64,000 bases of DNA from [Eubacterium] eligens ATCC 27750. Lineage in GTDB: Bacteria; Bacillota; Clostridia; Lachnospirales; Lachnospiraceae. Under the pieces are notes generated by a model. That model was given only the letters and a program-made list of their open reading frames with translations. It had not been told where the DNA came from and did not search any database. This document shows, piece by piece, positions 15,639 through 24,279 of this stretch (its first letter is position 1; each line of letters begins with the position of its first letter). The position numbers and the translations under genes were made by a program. The stretch is taken from contig NC_012778.1 of NCBI RefSeq assembly GCF_000146185.1, forward strand, positions 479,501 to 543,500, written 5' to 3'.

Positions 15639-16241
15639 CTAATACACTTCAAGGTATGAATTGTATACATAACCGCTTGTACCATTATAATCAATAAGGG
15701 TGTAATAAGCACCAACAGATAATATAAAACCGGTAGTCCCTCCTGGCACAACTGCAAAGGAGTGGCTGCCGTTTTTGTCTTTATGCATATTTACATAGGA
15801 AGCACCTGTCACATGGTAACTTTTAAGAGCAGATGTATTGGTTATGCGCCCGTTTGCAAATGTATACGATGTCTGGGCGGTTGTTGCAGGCTGTGTGTTT
15901 TGGACTTCAGTCTGAACGGTTTCAGGCTCGGAGGATTCACAGGATGTTTCAGATGCTACGGTTACTGTCTGAGTTTCAGTCACGATGGTGGTTTCATGTT
16001 TTGTTACATCCTGAGAAGAAGCAGTTTCTTTAACTGTTGCGGCAGGGGTTGTCTTAGATATAGTTTCTGGATTTATATCTTTAACAGTAACTGGCTGGGT
16101 TTCAGAATTGCTGGCAGTGTGAATGCTTTTTTCAAGACCTCCACCGGCAAAACCGATGTTTTCAAACACTACAACTCCGGCTATAATTATTACAAGATAT
16201 ATACCTAAAAATATTTTAACAATTAGATTATTGAGTTTCAT
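15639..16241 (-). CDS. Membrane-anchored protein with C-terminal bacterial SH3-like domain
   Basis: About 200 residues: a single N-terminal membrane helix, a long Thr/Ser/Glu-rich extracellular spacer, and a C-terminal SH3_3-like segment ('SYVNMHKDKNGSHSF', then 'GYVYNSYLEVY'). Such domains usually bind peptidoglycan or wall polymers. The chosen ATG (16241) has GAGGT about 11 nt upstream. An ATG at 16259 is possible, but a TATTATAG sequence just in front of it looks like the -10 box. The gene ends 2 bp from uppP in convergent orientation with no clear terminator between them. Confidence 0.65.
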   Translation of the reverse strand: MKLNNLIVKIFLGIYLVIIIAGVVVFENIGFAGGGLEKSIHTASNSETQPVTVKDINPETISKTTPAATVKETASSQDVTKHETTIVTETQTVTVASETSCESSEPETVQTEVQNTQPATTAQTSYTFANGRITNTSALKSYHVTGASYVNMHKDKNGSHSFAVVPGGTTGFILSVGAYYTLIDYNGTSGYVYNSYLEVY

Positions 16242-16334
16242 TGTGACTAAAGACCTCATATTTTCTATAATAAATTAATATTAGTTCTTTTTATGGGGCA
16301 GGTCAATAAAAAAGTGGTAATCCGGAGGTGTAAA

Positions 16335-17036
16335 ATGAACATAATAGGTCACATTTCAACAGATTTTCCAACAAAATTTGGGATTCCAAGACAGAGTGGA
16401 TTGATAGAGGAATTAAAAGGTGTCATAACATTTGAACCAGAATACAGACAACCAGAGGCTTTCAGAGGATTGGAGGATTTTTCACATATATGGGTTTTAT
16501 GGCAGTTTTCCAAGTCGCAGAAGAAAACTATAGCGGCAACGGTAACTCCTCCAAGACTTGGCGGGAAAGTACGAATGGGAGTATTTGCAACAAGGTCGCC
16601 GTTCAGACCGAATGATATAGGGCTGTCATGTGTGAAATTAGAGCACATAGAATATACGGCAGATAAAGGACCGGTACTATTCGTTTCAGGGGTGGATATG
16701 GTTGATGGTACGCCGATATACGATATCAAGCCGTATGTAAAATTCACAGACTCACACCCAGAGGCAAAAGAAGGATTTACGGCAGCCACTTATAACAGAA
16801 ATCTTAAAGTGATATTTCCATCAGACCTGCTTGCAATAATGCCGGAAAACAAACAGACAGCAGCGGTTAAAATATTAGAGCAGGACCCAAGACCAGCTTA
16901 TGATACAGACGAGGCAATGGCTTATGGGGTAACATTTTCAGGCTTTGATATCAGATTTAAGGTGCATGGGGATATGCTGACTGTGTTTGAAGTTGTGGAT
17001 ATTGAGGCGGCTGGTGGATATAAGAAGGTAAAGTGA
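16335..17036 (+). CDS. trmO: TrmO-like tRNA-Thr (m6t6A37) methyltransferase
   Basis: TrmO (YaeB/TsaA family) adds the N6-methyl group to t6A37 of tRNA-Thr(GGU), using SAM with a beta-barrel fold. The 233-residue protein has the family motifs 'RGLEDFSHIWVLWQF', 'RMGVFATRSPFRPN' and 'DGTPIYDIKPY'. The ATG has GGAGGT seven bases upstream; an earlier in-frame ATG at 16293 lacks a ribosome site. Its likely substrate, a tRNA-Thr with anticodon GGT and A37, is encoded at 21769. It lies divergent from the SH3-like gene and alone in its transcription unit. Confidence 0.88.
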   Translation: MNIIGHISTDFPTKFGIPRQSGLIEELKGVITFEPEYRQPEAFRGLEDFSHIWVLWQFSKSQKKTIAATVTPPRLGGKVRMGVFATRSPFRPNDIGLSCVKLEHIEYTADKGPVLFVSGVDMVDGTPIYDIKPYVKFTDSHPEAKEGFTAATYNRNLKVIFPSDLLAIMPENKQTAAVKILEQDPRPAYDTDEAMAYGVTFSGFDIRFKVHGDMLTVFEVVDIEAAGGYKKVK

Positions 17037-17135
17037 GCTGGTGTCAATTTCACTTGATAATCCAGCTAAAATGTGCTTTACTTATATGGACTAGGTAAAC
17101 AATTAATGTTGCAATCAAGATTAAGGAGGAGCTAT

Positions 17136-17687
17136 ATGAGAGTTGGAATGGGATATGATGTTCATAAACTGGTTAAAGATCGTAAGCTTATCATGGGCGG
17201 AGTTGAGATTCCATATGAATTAGGTCTGCTTGGACACTCTGATGCAGATGTGCTTCTTCATGCCATTATGGATGCATTACTGGGTGCTGCTGCACTTGGA
17301 GATATAGGAAAGCATTTCCCGGATACAGATGACAGATACAAGGGAATATCAAGTATCAAGCTTCTGGAAGAGGTTGGAAAGAAGATAGATGAGGCTAATT
17401 ATATTATAGAAAATATAGATGCTACTATTATTGCACAAAAACCTAAGATGCGCCCATATATTGATGATATGAGAAAGAATATCGCAGATGCTTTAAAGAT
17501 TGATGTTGACAGAGTCAATGTTAAGGCTACTACAGAAGAAGGACTTGGATTTACCGGAAGTGGAGAGGGTATTTCTTCACAGGCAATATGCTCACTTAAT
17601 TCTGTTTCTAATTATATATATGGTGCGGCTGATATGACAAACTGTAGATCTGACTGTGGTGGCTGCATGGGCTGTCAGAACAAATAG
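17136..17687 (+). CDS. ispF: IspF, 2-C-methyl-D-erythritol 2,4-cyclodiphosphate synthase with Cys-rich tail
   Basis: Catalyses the cyclisation step of the MEP isoprenoid pathway. The 183-residue protein has the zinc ligands 'GYDVH' (Asp8, His10) and '[10 protein letters not shown]', and the family motif '[16 protein letters not shown]'. It is about 25 residues longer than usual: a C-terminal tail carries Cys170, Cys174, Cys177 and Cys180 (C-x3-C-x2-C-x2-C), which could bind a metal or Fe-S cluster. The start follows AAGGAGGA. It heads the conserved ispF-cysE-cysS-mrnC-rlmB-sigH order; ispD and gltX, its neighbours in Bacillus, are not here. Confidence 0.93.
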   Translation: MRVGMGYDVHKLVKDRKLIMGGVEIPYELGLLGHSDADVLLHAIMDALLGAAALGDIGKHFPDTDDRYKGISSIKLLEEVGKKIDEANYIIENIDATIIAQKPKMRPYIDDMRKNIADALKIDVDRVNVKATTEEGLGFTGSGEGISSQAICSLNSVSNYIYGAADMTNCRSDCGGCMGCQNK

Positions 17688-17758
17688 AACTGACAATACA
17701 TTCGCAGCTTTAATTCATATAATATAATTAAGAATAGAAAAGTCAGGATTAACAGATT

Positions 17759-18433
17759 ATGAAATATAGAGATTATGTAAAGCAGGAAATAGCGGTAATA
17801 AAGGACAGAGACCCTGCTATCAAGTCGGATAAAGAGGTATATCTTTATCCTAGTTTTAAGGCAATACTTAAATATAGAAAAGCCCATAAGTTATATCTTA
17901 AGGGCGAATATTACAAGGCAAGAAAGATTTCACAGAAAACTGCAAGACAGACTGGAATTGAGATACATCCGGGAGCGCAGATTGGCGAAGGACTTTTTAT
18001 TGACCATGGACATGGAGTTGTTATCGGAGAGACAGCTATTATCGGTAACAATGTAACACTTTATCAGGGCGTTACACTTGGAGGAACAGGCAAGGAACAG
18101 GGGAAGAGACATCCTACTCTGGGAAATAATATTATGGTAGGAGCAGGAGCAAAGATTCTTGGCTCAGTTACCATAGGTGATAATTGCAAGATTGGTGCGG
18201 GTTCTGTTGTATTAAAGGATGTGCCAGCGAATTCTACAGTGGTTGGTGTTCCAGGAAGAGTTGTTATTCAGGATAGCGTAAGACTGTTTGATGATTTAGA
18301 CCAGATACATCTTCCAGATCCTGTTATGCAGGATATCGAGAACTTAAAGCAGGAGAACGCAAGACTTAAGAAGAGACTTGCACACCTTGAAAACAGCGTC
18401 AATGAAAGCCGCAGCTCGTATGATGATAACTAA
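17759..18433 (+). CDS. cysE: CysE, serine O-acetyltransferase
   Basis: Makes O-acetylserine from serine and acetyl-CoA, the first step of cysteine synthesis. The 224-residue protein is the short Gram-positive form: a helical N-terminus, then the left-handed beta-helix with '[13 protein letters not shown]' and 'GVTLGGTGK', and a C-terminal heptad-like tail ('[19 protein letters not shown]') that may form a coiled coil. The ribosome site is weak. cysS follows 26 bp downstream, placing cysteine supply next to cysteine charging as in Bacillus. Confidence 0.94.
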   Translation: MKYRDYVKQEIAVIKDRDPAIKSDKEVYLYPSFKAILKYRKAHKLYLKGEYYKARKISQKTARQTGIEIHPGAQIGEGLFIDHGHGVVIGETAIIGNNVTLYQGVTLGGTGKEQGKRHPTLGNNIMVGAGAKILGSVTIGDNCKIGAGSVVLKDVPANSTVVGVPGRVVIQDSVRLFDDLDQIHLPDPVMQDIENLKQENARLKKRLAHLENSVNESRSSYDDN

Positions 18434-18459
18434 AGTGTGATTATGAAAGGAAATCTGAC

Positions 18460-19878
18460 ATGAGGATTTATAATACTTTATCCAGAAGAAAAGAAGAGTT
18501 TAAGCCATTAGAAGAAGGTAAGGTTAAAATGTATGTCTGCGGACCTACTGTATACAACCTTATTCATATTGGTAACGCAAGACCTATGATTGTATTTGAT
18601 ACAGTAAGAAGATATCTTGAGTACAAGGGATATGATGTTAATTATGTATCTAACTTTACAGATGTAGACGACAAGATTATTAAGAAAGCTAATGAAGAAG
18701 GTGTATCTGCTGAGGAGATTTCAACAAGATACATTGCTGAATGTAAGAAGGATATGGAGGGCATGAATATTAAGCCTGCAACAACACATCCTCTTGCAAC
18801 TCAGGAAATCGGTGGAATGATTGATATGATACAGACTCTTATTGACAAGGGTTATGCTTATGAAGTCAATGGAACCGTATACTACAGAACAAGAAAGTTT
18901 GCAGAATACGGAAAGCTATCTAAGAAGAATATTGACGACTTGGAGGCAGGACACAGAGATGAGGCACATAGTCTTAAGGTTACAGGTGAGGATGAGAAGG
19001 AAGACCCACTTGATTTCGTTCTTTGGAAGCCTAAGAAAGAAGGAGAGCCATCTTGGCCATCACCTTGGAGTGACGGAAGACCAGGCTGGCATATTGAATG
19101 CTCTGTTATGTCTAAGAAGTATCTTGCTGACGAAATCGATATTCATGCAGGTGGAGAGGATTTAATATTCCCTCACCATGAGAATGAGATTGCACAGTCA
19201 GAGGCAGCTAATGGAGTACCATTCTCTAAGTACTGGATGCACAATGCATTTCTTAATATTGATAACAAGAAGATGTCTAAGTCTTTAGGCAATTTCTTTA
19301 CAGTAAGAGATATAAGCAGGGAATATGACCTTGAAGTGTTAAGATTCTTCATGTTAAGCGCACATTACCGCAATCCTGTTAATTTCAGTCATGACCTTAT
19401 GGAATCAGCAAAGAACGGATTAGACAGAATCTTAACTGCAGTTGATAATTTAAGACATCTGTCAGAGAATGCCAAAGATGTTATAATGACAGAGGATGAG
19501 AAGAAGATAATAGCTTCTATAGATGACATTTATAAGAAATTCGAAGATTCAATGGACGATGATTTCAATACAGCAGATGCAATATCAGCTATATTTGAAC
19601 TTGTAAAGCTTGCTAACTCTAATTCAAGCTCAGATAATTCCAAGGAATACATCGATACTCTTATGAAGAAGATTACAACTCTCACAGATATTCTTGGACT
19701 TAAGACAGACAAGAAGGAAGAAATGCTTGATGAGGATATCGAGGCACTTATTGCCGAGAGACAGCAGGCAAGAAAAGATAAGAATTTTGCAAGAGCTGAT
19801 GAAATTAGAGATGAGTTATTAGCAAAGGGAATTGTTCTTAAGGATACAAGAGAGGGCGTAAGATGGAGCAGAGCCTAG
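18460..19878 (+). CDS. cysS: CysS, cysteinyl-tRNA synthetase
   Basis: Charges tRNA-Cys. The 472-residue class I synthetase has the zinc cysteine in '[10 protein letters not shown]', the HIGH-type signature 'HIGNARP', the second zinc-site segment 'WHIECSVM' and '[13 protein letters not shown]', and the KMSKS loop 'KKMSKSLGN'. The C-terminal helical anticodon domain is complete. Its last 16 bp overlap mrnC. No T-box leader is visible in the short gaps upstream, so it probably depends on the upstream promoter. Confidence 0.97.
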   Translation: MRIYNTLSRRKEEFKPLEEGKVKMYVCGPTVYNLIHIGNARPMIVFDTVRRYLEYKGYDVNYVSNFTDVDDKIIKKANEEGVSAEEISTRYIAECKKDMEGMNIKPATTHPLATQEIGGMIDMIQTLIDKGYAYEVNGTVYYRTRKFAEYGKLSKKNIDDLEAGHRDEAHSLKVTGEDEKEDPLDFVLWKPKKEGEPSWPSPWSDGRPGWHIECSVMSKKYLADEIDIHAGGEDLIFPHHENEIAQSEAANGVPFSKYWMHNAFLNIDNKKMSKSLGNFFTVRDISREYDLEVLRFFMLSAHYRNPVNFSHDLMESAKNGLDRILTAVDNLRHLSENAKDVIMTEDEKKIIASIDDIYKKFEDSMDDDFNTADAISAIFELVKLANSNSSSDNSKEYIDTLMKKITTLTDILGLKTDKKEEMLDEDIEALIAERQQARKDKNFARADEIRDELLAKGIVLKDTREGVRWSRA

Positions 19879-20306
19879 ATAACGACCTTGTAAAATGCAT
19901 ATATGAAGGCCTGGATATGAAGCATACAGAGCCTTCGCAGTTATCACCTCTTGTTCTTGCATATATCGGGGACAGCATATATGACCTTGTCATTAAGACA
20001 TGGGTTATAGAACAGGGGAATATGCAGGTTAATAAGCTTAACAAGAAAACGAGCAGTATTGTTAAGGCTGAATCCCAATCTGCCATGATAGGTGTAATAG
20101 AGCCAATGCTCAGTGAACATGAGGAAGCTGTGTATAAGAGAGGACGTAATGCAAAGTCATACACATCTGCCAAGAATGCAAGCATTGGAGATTACAGAAG
20201 GGCAACGGGTTTTGAGGCTCTTATGGGATATCTGTATCTTAGTGGGCAGTATGAGCGGATGATGGAACTGGTTAAAGCAGGACTGGAAAGCCTTGAGTTA
20301 AAGTAG
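19863..20306 (+). CDS. mrnC: MrnC, mini-ribonuclease III
   Basis: MrnC matures the 3' and 5' ends of 23S rRNA in Firmicutes; it has the RNase III catalytic domain without the dsRNA-binding domain. The 147-residue protein shows '[16 protein letters not shown]' and the conserved 'RGRNAK' and '[13 protein letters not shown]' segments, the latter carrying catalytic acidic residues. Its ATG overlaps cysS by 16 bp, so translation is probably coupled. A long hairpin, a possible RNase III-type target, follows before rlmB. Confidence 0.94.
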   Translation: MEQSLDNDLVKCIYEGLDMKHTEPSQLSPLVLAYIGDSIYDLVIKTWVIEQGNMQVNKLNKKTSSIVKAESQSAMIGVIEPMLSEHEEAVYKRGRNAKSYTSAKNASIGDYRRATGFEALMGYLYLSGQYERMMELVKAGLESLELK

Positions 20307-20312
20307 AGCCGG

Positions 20313-20357
20313 CAAAGCAGAATCCATATCTGTAATGGATAACTGGATTCTGCTTTG
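20313..20357 (+). other. Long intergenic hairpin between mrnC and rlmB
   Basis: CAAAGCAGAATCCA (20313-20326) and its exact reverse complement at 20344-20357 form a 14-bp perfect stem, with TATC/GATA pairing further in. It is followed by TTAATATT and not a true T-run, so it is a poor terminator. It could be a weak terminator or an mRNA-processing site. Confidence 0.6.
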
Positions 20358-20377
20358 TTAATATTAAGGAGAAATAT

Positions 20378-21118
20378 ATGAGATACAATGAATTAACATT
20401 TCAGGGAAGAAATGCTGTATTAGAGGCATTCCGCTCTGGTAAAACTATTGATAAGCTTTTTATTCTTGACGGCTGTCAGGATGGACCAATAAAGAGTATT
20501 GTCAGAGAAGCAAAGAAAACAGATGCAATTATCAATTATGTTGATAAGGAAAGACTCGACAGACTTGCAGGAACAGGACATCATCAGGGTGTTGTTGCCA
20601 TTGGTGCAGCTTATGAATATGCAGAGGTTGATGATATACTTGCATCAGCTAAGGAAAAGGGAGAAGATCCATTTATATTCATTCTTGATGAGATAGAGGA
20701 TCCTCACAATCTTGGTGCTATTATAAGAACTGCCAACCTTGCAGGTGCACATGGAGTTATTATTCCTAAGAGAAGAGCTGTCGGACTTACAGCAACTGTA
20801 GCCAAGACATCAGCAGGCGCGATTAATTACACACCTGTAGCCAAGGTTACTAATATTTCACAGACAATCGAGGAACTTAAGAAGCAGGGACTCTGGTTTG
20901 TATGCGCTGATATGGGCGGGGAGACAATGTATAATCTTAATCTCAAAGGACCTATCGGCCTTGTTATAGGTAATGAGGGCAATGGAGTAAGCCGTCTTGT
21001 TAAGGATAAATGTGATTTCATCGCATCAATTCCTATGAAGGGTGATATTGATTCCTTGAATGCCTCAGTTGCAGCAGGTGTTCTTGCATACGAAATAGTC
21101 CGTCAGAGACTTAATTAG
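20378..21118 (+). CDS. rlmB: RlmB-type 23S rRNA (guanosine-2'-O-)-methyltransferase (TrmH family)
   Basis: A SpoU/TrmH-family ribose methyltransferase, most likely acting on 23S rRNA G2251 or a related site. The 246-residue protein has the N-terminal substrate-binding domain ('GRNAVLEAFRSGKTIDKL') and the three SPOUT motifs: 'LDEIEDPHNLGAIIRTA', 'GLVIGNEGNGVSRLV' and 'IPMKGDIDSLNASVA'. It corresponds to YacO in the Bacillus operon. sigH starts 10 bp after its stop; rae1 (yacP), which lies between them in Bacillus, is absent. Confidence 0.92.
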   Translation: MRYNELTFQGRNAVLEAFRSGKTIDKLFILDGCQDGPIKSIVREAKKTDAIINYVDKERLDRLAGTGHHQGVVAIGAAYEYAEVDDILASAKEKGEDPFIFILDEIEDPHNLGAIIRTANLAGAHGVIIPKRRAVGLTATVAKTSAGAINYTPVAKVTNISQTIEELKKQGLWFVCADMGGETMYNLNLKGPIGLVIGNEGNGVSRLVKDKCDFIASIPMKGDIDSLNASVAAGVLAYEIVRQRLN

Positions 21119-21128
21119 GGAGTTTTTT

Positions 21129-21740
21129 ATGAAGCATATGGAAGAGTATCCTGATGAAGAGCTTATTGATATGTACAGGGCAGGTAATGAGCAGGCAATT
21201 GAGTACATATTTGAGAGATATAAGTATATAGTGCGAAAGAAAGCAAAGGCTATGTTTCTTGCCGGAGGAGACAGTGATGATTTAATCCAGGAGGGGATGA
21301 TAGGCCTTTATAAGGCTGTCCGTGACTATGATAAGCAAAAGGATGCTTCTTTCATGACATTTGCTGGAATGTGCATAAACAGGCAGATTCTTAATGCAGT
21401 TACAGCTTCTAACAGAAAGAAGAATACGCCACTTAATACATATGTTTCCTTTGATGAACCGGTTAATCCTGAGGATGATTCTCAGGTAAAGCTGGTGGAT
21501 GTACTAAAGTCTGATAAGGAACAGAATCCGGAAAGGCTTTTTATTGATCAGGAAAATGCTGAAAGTTTAGAAGATAAATTATACAGTGTGCTAAGTGGTT
21601 TTGAGAAAAATGTATTGGAATTATATATGTCTGGCAAAGATTATATTGCTATTGCGCAGACGCTTGATAAGCCGCCAAAATCTATAGATAATGCTATACA
21701 AAGGATAAGGAATAAAGTTGACAAAATAACCAACCTATAA
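21129..21740 (+). CDS. sigH: SigH-like RNA polymerase sigma factor
   Basis: A 203-residue sigma-70 family factor of the SigH/Spo0H type. Region 2 carries 'DDLIQEGMIGLYKAVRDYD' (core binding) and 'SFMTFAGMCINRQI' (-10 recognition). A C-terminal region 4 helix-turn-helix lies around 'YIAIAQTLDKPPKSIDNAIQRI'. In spore formers SigH drives early sporulation and competence genes. Synteny with rlmB supports the assignment. A strong promoter for the downstream tRNA gene overlaps its last codons. Confidence 0.9.
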   Translation: MKHMEEYPDEELIDMYRAGNEQAIEYIFERYKYIVRKKAKAMFLAGGDSDDLIQEGMIGLYKAVRDYDKQKDASFMTFAGMCINRQILNAVTASNRKKNTPLNTYVSFDEPVNPEDDSQVKLVDVLKSDKEQNPERLFIDQENAESLEDKLYSVLSGFEKNVLELYMSGKDYIAIAQTLDKPPKSIDNAIQRIRNKVDKITNL

Positions 21741-21746
21741 TATTAT
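21718..21746 (+). promoter_or_regulatory. Strong sigma-A promoter for tRNA-Thr
   Basis: TTGACA (21718-21723), a 17-bp spacer and TATTAT (21741-21746) form a near-consensus promoter. The -35 box lies inside the last codons of sigH. The expected start near 21753 is about 16 nt before the tRNA. Confidence 0.8.
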
Positions 21747-21768
21747 GAATAGGTGTGTTAAGACACAT

Positions 21769-21840
21769 GCTATTGTAGCTCAGGGGTAGAGCACTTCATT
21801 GGTAATGAAGAGGTCACGGGTTCAATTCCCGTCAATAGCT
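21769..21840 (+). tRNA. tRNA-Thr, anticodon GGT
   Basis: A full cloverleaf is visible. The acceptor stem GCTATTG pairs with CAATAGC, the D stem is GCTC/GAGC, and the anticodon stem is CTTCA/TGAAG with loop TTGGTAA. The T stem ACGGG/CCCGT has loop TTCAATT, and the discriminator is T. Loop positions 34-36 are GGT, reading ACC and ACU. A37 is present, as the TrmO/t6A modification needs. CCA is not encoded. No terminator is seen before purA, 43 bp downstream. Confidence 0.96.
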
Positions 21841-21882
21841 TAATTTAATGTTTGTGTTTTTTAAAACAGATTGGAGGACGCT

Positions 21883-23178
21883 ATGGTAAAAGCTATTGTA
21901 GGTGCTAACTGGGGTGATGAAGGAAAGGGTAAGATTACTGATATGCTTGCCGAAGAATCAGACATCATCGTAAGATTCCAGGGAGGAGCTAATGCGGGAC
22001 ATACTATTATTAATGATTATGGAAAGTTCGCGCTCCATCTTTTACCTTCGGGAGTTTTCTATAACCATACAACAAGTGTCATTGGCAACGGTGTAGCTCT
22101 TAATATTCCATATCTTGTTAAGGAATTAAAGAGCCTTACAGACCGCAATGTACCAATGCCTAAGATTCTTGTATCAGACAGGGCACAGATTCTTATGCCT
22201 TATCATGTTGCATTTGATACATATGAAGAAGCAAGACTTGCTGGTAAGTCATTTGGTTCTACTAAGTCAGGTATTGCTCCATTCTATTCAGATAAGTATG
22301 CTAAGATTGGTTTCCAGGTTAATGAATTATTTGGAGACGAGCAGGAACTTAAGGAAAAGATTGCTAATGTATGTACATTAAAGAATGTTATGCTTGAGCA
22401 TCTCTATCATCAGCCACTTCTTAACGAAGAAGAGATATTCAATACTCTTATGGAATATAAAGAGATGGTTGAGCCATATGTATGTGATACATCAGCATTT
22501 TTACATCAGGCACTTAAAGACGGAAAGAAGATCTTACTTGAGGGTCAGTTAGGCTCTCTTAAGGATACTGACCATGGTATATACCCAATGGTAACTTCAT
22601 CATCAACATTAGCTCCTTATGGTGCTATTGGTGCTGGTATTCCGGCTGCATCAATTACTGATGTTGTTACAGTTGTTAAGGCATATTCTTCAGCAGTTGG
22701 TGCCGGAGCATTTGTAAGTGAAATCTTTGGTGATGAGGCAGATGAACTCAGACGCAGAGGTGGAGACGGTGGTGAATTCGGAGCTACTACAGGACGTCCT
22801 AGAAGAATGGGATGGTTCGATGCAGTTGCTACACGTTATGGTGTAAGAATGCAGGGAACAACAGAGGTTGCTCTTACAGTTCTTGATGTACTTGGATATC
22901 TTGATGAGATTCCAATGTGCGTTGGATATGAGATAGATGGAAAGATTACTAAGGATTTCCCAACTACTCCACAGCTTGAGAAGGCTAAGCCGGTATTAAA
23001 GACTATGCCAGGCTGGAAGTCAGATATCAGAGGAATTACTAACTATGAAGAACTTCCTGTTGAGTGTCGTAACTATATTGAAACTATTGAGCAGGAGATT
23101 GAAGCTCCTATCACAATGGTATCTAATGGTCCAGGAAGACATGAGATTATCCACAGAAAGAGTAATTTTTCTAAATAA
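21883..23178 (+). CDS. purA: PurA, adenylosuccinate synthetase
   Basis: Converts IMP, aspartate and GTP to adenylosuccinate, the committed step to AMP. The 431-residue protein has the N-terminal 'GANWGDEGKGK' GTP loop, 'FQGGANAGHTI', the IMP-site 'FGSTKSGI', and 'GTTEVALTVLDVLGYL'. The ATG follows TTGGAGG; the upstream in-frame TTG at 21871 is part of the ribosome site. It probably shares transcription with the tRNA-Thr gene upstream. A clear terminator follows. Confidence 0.97.
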   Translation: MVKAIVGANWGDEGKGKITDMLAEESDIIVRFQGGANAGHTIINDYGKFALHLLPSGVFYNHTTSVIGNGVALNIPYLVKELKSLTDRNVPMPKILVSDRAQILMPYHVAFDTYEEARLAGKSFGSTKSGIAPFYSDKYAKIGFQVNELFGDEQELKEKIANVCTLKNVMLEHLYHQPLLNEEEIFNTLMEYKEMVEPYVCDTSAFLHQALKDGKKILLEGQLGSLKDTDHGIYPMVTSSSTLAPYGAIGAGIPAASITDVVTVVKAYSSAVGAGAFVSEIFGDEADELRRRGGDGGEFGATTGRPRRMGWFDAVATRYGVRMQGTTEVALTVLDVLGYLDEIPMCVGYEIDGKITKDFPTTPQLEKAKPVLKTMPGWKSDIRGITNYEELPVECRNYIETIEQEIEAPITMVSNGPGRHEIIHRKSNFSK

Positions 23179-23192
23179 TAACAATTAATATT

Positions 23193-23234
23193 ACCGTATC
23201 TGCAGTACAACAGTTTTGCAGATACGGTCTTTTT
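23193..23234 (+). terminator. Terminator after purA
   Basis: ACCGTATCTGCA (23193-23204) pairs exactly with TGCAGATACGGT (23217-23228), 12 bp, followed by CTTTTT. Confidence 0.9.
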
Positions 23235-23254
23235 ATAGGTAATTGGAGGAACAT

Positions 23255-23902
23255 ATGAAGTTTAATAAATATTTTGACCATACGAACTTAAAGCCGGACG
23301 CAACTAAGGATGATATCCGAACATTATGTGAAGAAGCAAAAAAGTATGATTTTGCATCAGTATGTGTAAATGGAATATATACTGCATTTGCAAAACAATG
23401 CCTTTCCGGAAGTGATGTTAAGACATGTGTTGTAGTTGGTTTTCCGCTGGGAGCTATGAGCACAGACGTTAAGGCTTATGAGACTAAGAAAGCCGTAGAA
23501 GATGGTGCGGATGAGATTGATATGGTTATTCCTGTAGGACTTCTTAAAGCAGGCGAATATGATGCTGTGTATGAGGATATTAAAGCAGTAAGGGATGCAT
23601 GTGCAGGAAAAGTTTTAAAGGTTATATTTGAGAACTGTCTTCTTACAGATGAGGAGAAAATTAAGGCGTGCGAACTGTCTGTTAAGGCAGGAGCTGATTA
23701 CGTCAAGACTTCAACAGGATTCTCTACAGGTGGTGCAACAATAAGTGATGTTGCACTTATGAAAGCTCACGTAGAAGGAAAGTGTAAGGTTAAGGCAGCA
23801 GGCGGAATAAGAGATTACAACACAGCAGCTGCCATGATAGATGCCGGAGCTGACAGGCTCGGAACAAGCGCTACAATTAAGATTATGGAAGGAAGGCAAT
23901 AA
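23255..23902 (+). CDS. deoC: DeoC, deoxyribose-phosphate aldolase
   Basis: Cleaves 2-deoxyribose 5-phosphate to glyceraldehyde 3-phosphate and acetaldehyde in deoxynucleoside breakdown. The 215-residue TIM barrel has '[10 protein letters not shown]' at the N-terminus, 'EIDMVI', 'KVIFENCLL', the Schiff-base lysine motif 'YVKTSTGF' and '[13 protein letters not shown]'. The ATG follows TTGGAGGA at 6-nt spacing. It stands alone, 2 bp from a convergent small gene. Confidence 0.95.
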
Positions 23903-23904
23903 AA

Positions 23905-24111
23905 TTACTGCTTATTCCTTCCTGAAAGAATCTTGTATACAAGTGTCATTGCATATATTACAACAGGAAATACAATGTCTGTGAAGAGCAGACCGGTAAA
24001 TACTTTATGACATGCCTCATTGTCTATGAATGCAAGTATTAAAGTGGCGATTATCATTATGCCCCAGAGTATAACTGCAGTTAATGCAGCAAATCGTTTT
24101 AATCGTTTCAT
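23905..24111 (-). CDS. Small membrane protein, function unknown
   Basis: A 68-residue protein with a basic N-terminus and two predicted membrane segments ('ALTAVILWGIMIIATLILAF' and a stretch centred on 'DIVFPVVIYAMTLVY'). I do not recognise a family. The chosen ATG has GGAGGT eight bases upstream; an in-frame ATG at 24150 would add 13 residues but lacks a ribosome site. It is convergent with deoC. Confidence 0.65.
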   Translation of the reverse strand: MKRLKRFAALTAVILWGIMIIATLILAFIDNEACHKVFTGLLFTDIVFPVVIYAMTLVYKILSGRNKQ

Positions 24112-24279
24112 GAATAAGACCTCCAATGTCAGATACTTAATAATATACATTACATTGGCATGCCGCTCAAGTTATTTATAAAAATGTTGCGTAACAGATA
24201 AAAAATGTTATAATTAAATGAGGCATGGAGGCCGATGTAACTATTAGAAAACAGAATCAATAGACAAGGAGGTATGCAT

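Noticed and set aside
15762..16208. 148-codon plus-strand frame opposite the SH3-like gene
   Set aside because: It is Cys/Phe/Gly-rich and is the antisense of the Thr/Ser-rich spacer; the minus-strand gene has a signal anchor, a domain and sensible ends.
17688..17758. T-box leader ahead of cysE-cysS
   Set aside because: The 71-bp gap is too short and lacks the T-box sequence and a terminator.
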